A DNA stretch of 9,863 nucleotides from Acidobacteriota bacterium (GTDB lineage Bacteria; Acidobacteriota; Terriglobia; Acidiferrales; UBA7541). The stretch spans positions 1-9,863 of the forward strand of contig QHZC01000441.1 of NCBI GenBank assembly GCA_003224515.1, written 5' to 3'. The notes beneath the pieces were generated by a model. The model saw only the letters and a program-made list of their open reading frames with translations. It did no database searches and had not been told where the DNA came from. Numbering within the stretch: position 1 is the stretch's first letter; each line of letters starts with the position of its first letter. A program made the position numbers and the translations under genes. Positions 6,190 to 9,863 of this stretch are shown here, in pieces.

Positions 6190-6801
6190 TCAGCGCGACT
6201 TGCGGCCGCGCGTTCGAACAAAACCCGTGTTCGCGTGATTGCGCGTGGCCTCGCGAACTGAAGCTTCCTTGTCGGCCTGCGTGTCTGTCATGCCCTGATT
6301 GATGCGCTCAAGAATTTGTTTTTCGGCGAGTCCAGTATTTTTCAGACGGCCGATTTCCGCGCTGCTCATGGTGGCCTGGCCCTTCAATCTTCTATGCAAA
6401 ATCAAATCGACGGCGGAATCGGAAAGTCCGACCAGCCGCAGCATCACGGCATCACCGCTGATAATATCCAGCTGCTCCATTTTCGCAATTTCCAGAATCA
6501 CCGGTTCGGTGTAACCCGCACGCGCAAGGTTGATTGCGGAATCGGCGCTCGTAAACAGATGCTGGCGCTTGTGCGCTTCGGTAATCAGAGTTACGCAAGC
6601 ATCGTCACCGATCCCGGCTTGCTTCAACTTTAGGAGTTGCGCGACTTCCGTATCCGAGGTGTTCAAGGTTTTGAGCTGCTCGACGTTGCTGGACCACATC
6701 CCCGCCCGATCGAGCGGACGATAATCCGTGAGCGGATGCTGGTGGCACGCGCTCATCCGGAAGAGGACGAACACGGCGAGAAGCAGGAGCTTGTACCGCA
6801 T
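6190..6801 (-). CDS. Putative lipoprotein with four ~31-residue helical repeats
   Basis: I do not recognise this family. The protein has 203 residues. It opens with a short positively charged start and a hydrophobic segment (MRYKLLLLAVFVLF) ending MSAC, so Cys19 is a likely lipidation site. From about residue 52 to 173 four units follow, starting near 52, 84, 115 and 146. Each has a helix, a small-Gly turn (QAGI, RAGY, LVGL, NTGL with Gly63, 96, 125, 157) and a second helix ending in a hydrophobic pair. The tail (174-203) is charged, ends in TRGRKSR and looks disordered. ATG 6801 is the natural start because it gives a complete lipoprotein signal; its Shine-Dalgarno is weak. It lies 154 nt after the (p)ppGpp gene and 83 nt before the M1-like gene on the same strand, so it may be co-transcribed with the latter. 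Likely periplasmic-facing and membrane-anchored; the partner is unknown. Confidence 0.75.
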   Translation of the reverse strand: MRYKLLLLAVFVLFRMSACHQHPLTDYRPLDRAGMWSSNVEQLKTLNTSDTEVAQLLKLKQAGIGDDACVTLITEAHKRQHLFTSADSAINLARAGYTEPVILEIAKMEQLDIISGDAVMLRLVGLSDSAVDLILHRRLKGQATMSSAEIGRLKNTGLAEKQILERINQGMTDTQADKEASVREATRNHANTGFVRTRGRKSR

Positions 6802-6955
6802 GACTCTATCTTATCGGGGCGAGCTGGCGCGGAGGCGGGATGTGCTGTCCGAGGTACCCGTGCGAAAGGACAGGTGGCGCGACCGGGCGAAAGGCCGGAA
6901 GAACATTTCAGCGGCGCTAAATACCGCGTGGTGTGAAGTGCGAGCTTGGAACATT

Positions 6956-8344
6956 TTAGTGGCCGGGCTGGTACACGCGTTCGACGCCGAAAACGCCGGA
7001 AATTTTGCGGATATTGACGAGGATGGTTTCGAGCTGGCGCTTGTCGGCAATTTCGAGGTTGGCGTCAATGCGCGCATTGGTACGATCGGGGCGGCTTTCG
7101 AGGTTGTGGATGTTGGAACCGGCGCCGCTGATGACAGCGGTGATTTCGGCAAGAAGACCGGCGCGGTCCCGCGCACGGATGGTGAGCTGGACGGGAAACT
7201 TGGCTTCGGATCCGCCGCCCCATTCGACGGCGATGCGGCGTTCGGTCTGGTACATGAGATTCTGGACGTTGGGACACGCTCGAGTGTGCACGGCGACACC
7301 GCGGCCGCGGGTGATGTATCCGACGATTTCATCGCCCGGAATGGGATTGCAACACTTGGCGAGCATGCGTTTGACGGTCTTGACGAGAGTGGGCTTGGCA
7401 TCGATGGTCTCGGTCTCGGTGGATTTCTCCGGTTCTCCGAGAACGCGCGTGAGGACTTGGCGAGCGGAATATTTTCCGAAACCGACGGCGGCGAAGAGAT
7501 CCTCAACTTTGGATAGACCGCAATCGGAAACAAATTTGAGGATGTCGGCCTCGGGAATTTTCTTGAGGCTGCGGCCGAAATGACGGGCTTCGTTTTCGAG
7601 CAGGCGCTTACCCATTTCCGTGGCCTCTTCGCGCTCCTGCTCGTTAATCCAGTGGCGGATCTTGCTCTTCGCCGAGGACGACCTAACAAAACTGAGCCAA
7701 TCGCGGCTCGGGCGATGGCCCTTTTGGGTGAGAATCTCAACCACGTCGCCGCTGTTGATTTCATGGCGAAGCGACACCATCTGGCCGTTCACCTTTGCGC
7801 CGACGCATTGGTGCCCCACTTCAGTGTGCACCATGTAAGCAAAATCAACGGGGGTAGCGCCGCGCGGAAGTTCCAGCACGCGGCCTTTCGGTGTAAACGC
7901 GTAAACCTCCACGGGCGCGAGATCTACTTTCAGCGTGGAGAGAAATTCTCCGGGTTCCTGAAGCTCCTGGGACCATTCGATGAGCTGCCGCATCCAGGCG
8001 ATGCGCTGATCGTCATCCTCCGACGACGGCTTTCCTGATTTGTATTTCCAGTGCGCGGCGACGCCTTCCTCCGCGATGCGATGCATCTCCTGTGTGCGGA
8101 TTTGCACCTCGAAGGGCTGGCCACCATGCAAAACGGTGGTATGCAGCGACTGATAAAGATTCGGCCGGGCAATGGCGATATAGTCCTTGAACCGCCCGGG
8201 GACAGGACGCCAGATGTGGTGGACCACGCCGAGCGCCGCGTAACAGTTGCGCTCCGAATCGGTAATGACGCGCACGGCGAGCAGATCGTAAACTTGGCCG
8301 AGACCGATTTCCTGGCGGATGAGTTTGCGGTGAACGGAATACAA
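6956..8344 (-). CDS. C-terminal fragment of the broken rel: synthetase, TGS, zinc-finger and ACT domains
   Basis: The open frame from TTG 8344 gives 462 residues, and the family-like sequence extends 25 codons further upstream to 8419. Synthetase: RFKD (51-54, the RxKD form of bifunctional rather than monofunctional enzymes), YQSLHT (64-69), VQIRTQEMHRIAEEG (80-94). TGS: about 145-206 (VEVYAFTPKGRVLELPRGAT). Zinc-finger/RIS domain: CCNPIPGD with C331, C332, H353, C357. ACT: 383-460. TTG 8344 lies inside a conserved segment (the L of GLYSVH) and has no obvious Shine-Dalgarno, so independent translation is doubtful. If it were made, it would be a synthetase without its hydrolase. Confidence 0.8.
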   Translation of the reverse strand: MYSVHRKLIRQEIGLGQVYDLLAVRVITDSERNCYAALGVVHHIWRPVPGRFKDYIAIARPNLYQSLHTTVLHGGQPFEVQIRTQEMHRIAEEGVAAHWKYKSGKPSSEDDDQRIAWMRQLIEWSQELQEPGEFLSTLKVDLAPVEVYAFTPKGRVLELPRGATPVDFAYMVHTEVGHQCVGAKVNGQMVSLRHEINSGDVVEILTQKGHRPSRDWLSFVRSSSAKSKIRHWINEQEREEATEMGKRLLENEARHFGRSLKKIPEADILKFVSDCGLSKVEDLFAAVGFGKYSARQVLTRVLGEPEKSTETETIDAKPTLVKTVKRMLAKCCNPIPGDEIVGYITRGRGVAVHTRACPNVQNLMYQTERRIAVEWGGGSEAKFPVQLTIRARDRAGLLAEITAVISGAGSNIHNLESRPDRTNARIDANLEIADKRQLETILVNIRKISGVFGVERVYQPGH

Positions 8345-9054
8345 GCCTTTGACGCGGGCTTCGAGCTCGGCGGGAATACTAGCCTCGACGAGCTTGGTCT
8401 GAATGGTGGCCTGGACTTCCGCTCGAGATAGCGGAATGCCAGGTCCTCGAGCTCACCGCGAACCACGCTCATGCCCAAGCGGAGCGCGATGGGCGCGTAG
8501 ATGTCCAGCGTTTCGCGCGAAATGCGCTGCTGCTTTTCGGGTTCGAGGTATTCGAGGGTGCGCATGTTGTGGAGCCGGTCGGCCAGCTTAACGAGAACGA
8601 CGCGAACGTCGTTCACCATGGCCAGGAGCATCTTGCGAACGTTTTCGGCCTGGCGCGCTTCGGGCGCCATCATCTTGAGGCGACCGATTTTTGTTACCCC
8701 CTCTACGAGATGGGCCACGTCGGCGCCGAAGCGCTCTTCGATGCGGGAAACGGGATACTCGGTGTCCTCAATGGCGTCGTGGAGAATAGCGGCGGTCAGG
8801 GTGGTGGCATCGAGGCGCATGTCCGCGAGGATGTGGGCAACTTCGAGCAGGTGGGAGAGATACGGCTCGCCGGAGCTGCGGAATTGGTCGTGGTGGCGCT
8901 CGGTGGCAATCTCATAGGCGCGGCGCACCATCCAGGGATCTTCGGAGGGGCGGTTCTTGCGGAGCTTTTCGAGCAACTCTTCGAGGCGCGCGTCGAGCTG
9001 GCGAACCGCGCGGTCACGGTTGAAGCTGAGCGGAAGATTGCTCGGCGAAGGCAT
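7930..9054 (-). CDS. N-terminal fragment of the broken rel: HD hydrolase domain with out-of-frame tail
   Basis: Residues 1-211 (9054 to 8422) are genuine (p)ppGpp hydrolase sequence with the HD metal site complete. The following 163 residues, Ser/Arg/Pro-rich (starting RKSRPPFRPSSSR), are the synthetase region read in the wrong frame until a chance stop at 7930. A product would be a hydrolase lacking the synthetase and all regulatory domains. The start ATG 9054 gives a normal N-terminus for the family. Confidence 0.75.
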   Translation of the reverse strand: MPSPSNLPLSFNRDRAVRQLDARLEELLEKLRKNRPSEDPWMVRRAYEIATERHHDQFRSSGEPYLSHLLEVAHILADMRLDATTLTAAILHDAIEDTEYPVSRIEERFGADVAHLVEGVTKIGRLKMMAPEARQAENVRKMLLAMVNDVRVVLVKLADRLHNMRTLEYLEPEKQQRISRETLDIYAPIALRLGMSVVRGELEDLAFRYLERKSRPPFRPSSSRLVFPPSSKPASKACIPFTANSSARKSVSAKFTICSPCASLPIRSATVTRRSAWSTTSGVLSPGGSRTISPLPGRIFISRCIPPFCMVASPSRCKSAHRRCIASRRKASPRTGNTNQESRRRRMTISASPGCGSSSNGPRSFRNPENFSPR

Positions 9055-9310
9055 GTCCTAGTTTACGCCGGAAGGGGCGCCTCCTGCGAGAGCGGGTGGC
9101 CATGGGGAAGAGGTGCTCCATTGACCCGTGATGCGTGGCGAGTTCCAGAATGGGACGAGACGCATACACGCCGACCGTTTTGGAAAGAGCGCAGATCCTG
9201 TGGGTCATGCTTCCAGCCTCATGCAGATGCGGGAGAGCCCAAAAAAAACAGGGCATCCCCGTGGATGCCCTGGGTGAATCGATTAATTAAAGACGAAATG
9301 CGCTTTCAGA
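9055..9310. other. Intergenic region upstream of rel
   Basis: Apart from the terminator at 9241-9272 I see no gene or convincing promoter. A GGAGG occurs on the minus strand 24 nt before the rel start, too far to serve it. The short open frame across 9014-9256 (minus) has no family resemblance. Confidence 0.45.
9241..9272 (-). terminator. Intrinsic (Rho-independent) terminator of the TPR gene
   Basis: Read on the minus strand, CAGGGCATCC (9272-9263) pairs perfectly with GGATGCCCTG (9258-9249) across a 4-base loop (ACGG), followed at once by eight T (9248-9241). The stem is 10 bp and GC-rich. It lies 39 nt after the stop codon of the TPR gene (9311) and separates it from rel. Confidence 0.93.
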
Positions 9311-9863
9311 TTAAGACGGTTGCTGGGTCTGCTCGGCGCGCTTTTGCTTGATCTCCTTGACCTTGTCCACGAGGTCATCGGCTTGTCTCTTCAGGCTGGC
9401 ACGCTCATCGGCGGACTCCACCATGTCGGCCTTGCGGCGATAGAGGAGGTTCAGGTAGGCCATGGCGTCGTCGTAATCAGGCTTGAGCTGAATGGATTTC
9501 TGCAGGTCGGTGATGCCTTCTTCCACGAGGGCGCCATACTTTGTGGCGTATTCCGCGCGAATGGCCGGGGGAAGCGGATCGTCATCCCTCACTTGCTTAT
9601 TGATGTGATCCTTGTTGTAGGCGGCACGCAACTCGCCATTGGCACGGTAAGCGAGCGTCCAATCGATGACGCCGATCCAGTAATAAGGCTCGGGGTCGTT
9701 GGGCCTCAGCTCGATATGCTTTTGATGGTAGGTCTTGGACTCCTCAAACTTTTTGGGATCTTAGGGAGTGCCGGCCATCTGGAACAGGATAGAGCCGATG
9801 CCATCGATGGCGCTCAGATTGTTGGGATCGATATCGAGAACTTCCTTGAATTCATTGACGGCC
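9311..9863 (-). pseudogene. TPR protein with in-frame nonsense codon, 5' end beyond the window
   Basis: The frame enters from the right edge (AVNEFKEVLDIDPNNLSAID, a classic TPR helix pair), reaches FQMAGTP, meets TAA at 9761-9763, and then continues in the same frame with DPKKFEESKTYHQKHIELRP, PEPYYWIGVIDWTLAY, another TPR (DLQKSIQLKPDYDDAMAYLN) and a coiled, charged tail (MVESADERASLKRQADDLVD) to a TAA at 9311. Continuity of the repeat pattern on both sides shows one gene with a stop inside. The equivalent residue in relatives, as I recall them, is Tyr (GTPYDP), so a single TAT/TAC to TAA change suffices. Past the stop the first usable start is TTG 9631, in the middle of a helix. TPR proteins of this type in acidobacteria are often secreted, but the N-terminus is not visible. 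Confidence 0.8.

Larger units (their letters stand above)
6956..9054 (-). pseudogene. rel: Bifunctional (p)ppGpp synthetase/hydrolase (Rel/SpoT type), broken by frameshift plus internal deletion near 8420
   Basis: RSH enzymes make and degrade the alarmone (p)ppGpp in the cytosol, with the C-terminal half sensing the ribosome. The first frame (ATG 9054) gives residues 1-211 with an intact HD hydrolase: H68 in YLSHLL, H92-D93 with E96-D97 in LHDAIEDTEYP, and D159 in KLADRLHN. At GAG 8422-8424 (YLE) the frame ends its family resemblance. Two bases later a second frame resumes with EVQATIQTKLVEASIPAEL and carries the synthetase, TGS, zinc-finger and ACT domains to the TAA at 6956. Relative to E. 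coli SpoT as I remember it, about 20 residues between YLE and EVQATI are also missing, so a deletion of 3n+1 bases fits better than a single base loss. Total remaining coding length is about 698 residues, against somewhat over 700 for the family. The Shine-Dalgarno is weak (AGGA next to the ATG). The gene lies downstream of a terminator, so it should have its own promoter. Confidence 0.88.

Noticed and set aside
6728..7516. A 262-residue plus-strand open frame rich in Gly/Asp
   Set aside because: Exact antisense of the zinc-finger and ACT domains of rel; a typical mirror frame of a high-GC gene.
8417..8424. Programmed -1 ribosomal frameshifting to express full-length Rel
   Set aside because: No slippery heptamer is present, and about 20 linker residues are missing as well, which a slip would not explain.
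9014..9256. Minus-strand 80-residue open frame before rel
   Set aside because: It overlaps both the terminator stem and the rel start, has no motif or Shine-Dalgarno, and reads as chance.
9761..9763. TAA reassigned to an amino acid
   Set aside because: TAA serves as the normal stop at 9311 and 6956 in this window.
1..9863. CRISPR array, insertion sequence, integrase or phage genes
   Set aside because: No regularly spaced repeats, transposase or integrase motifs, or terminal inverted repeats were found on either strand.

Overview
The window looks like chromosomal DNA of an acidobacterium, probably a soil member of Terriglobia. I infer this from GC-rich coding sequence and from several proteins that resemble families I associate with that phylum: a FecR-type secreted protein with a C-terminal membrane anchor, a TPR protein, a short TPR-like protein followed by an Arg/Gly-rich tract, and a bacterial relative of the archaeal tetraether lipid synthase. 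No database search was possible, so the assignment is inference. Every substantial gene but one lies on the minus strand.

Right to left, in the direction of minus-strand transcription: a TPR protein runs off the right edge and has an in-frame stop (9311-9863). A textbook intrinsic terminator follows at 9241-9272. Next comes a bifunctional (p)ppGpp synthetase/hydrolase gene (6956-9054), broken at about 8420 by a change of frame together with loss of about 20 residues. Then come a small lipoprotein with four ~31-residue helical repeats (6190-6801), a secreted M1-peptidase-like protein whose zinc site is erased (4625-6106), and a RidA-type imine deaminase overlapping it by ATGA (4251-4628).

The stretch 3715-4250 has no intact gene, but it holds two protein remnants pointing in opposite directions and meeting within about 12 bp: the C-terminus of an alpha/beta hydrolase (minus) and the C-terminus of a TonB-like protein (plus). 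The only plus-strand gene, a FecR-domain protein (2959-3714), has a good sigma70-type promoter and Shine-Dalgarno. It diverges from a TPR-like gene (2407-2805) whose reading appears to continue, after a one-base slip near 2450, into a second frame (1736-2449) with a basic tract and an uncharacterised C-terminal domain.

The left end (1-1378) is the most interesting part. It is a radical SAM protein closely resembling the Tes/COG1964 family, whose archaeal members join lipid tails into membrane-spanning tetraethers. In acidobacteria such homologues are candidates for iso-diabolic acid and branched GDGT formation. The gene is cut by the window edge.

The genes do not form one pathway. Three coding disruptions plus two remnants in under 10 kb suggest either local decay or errors in the assembly. 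That should be settled before drawing biological conclusions from the broken genes.
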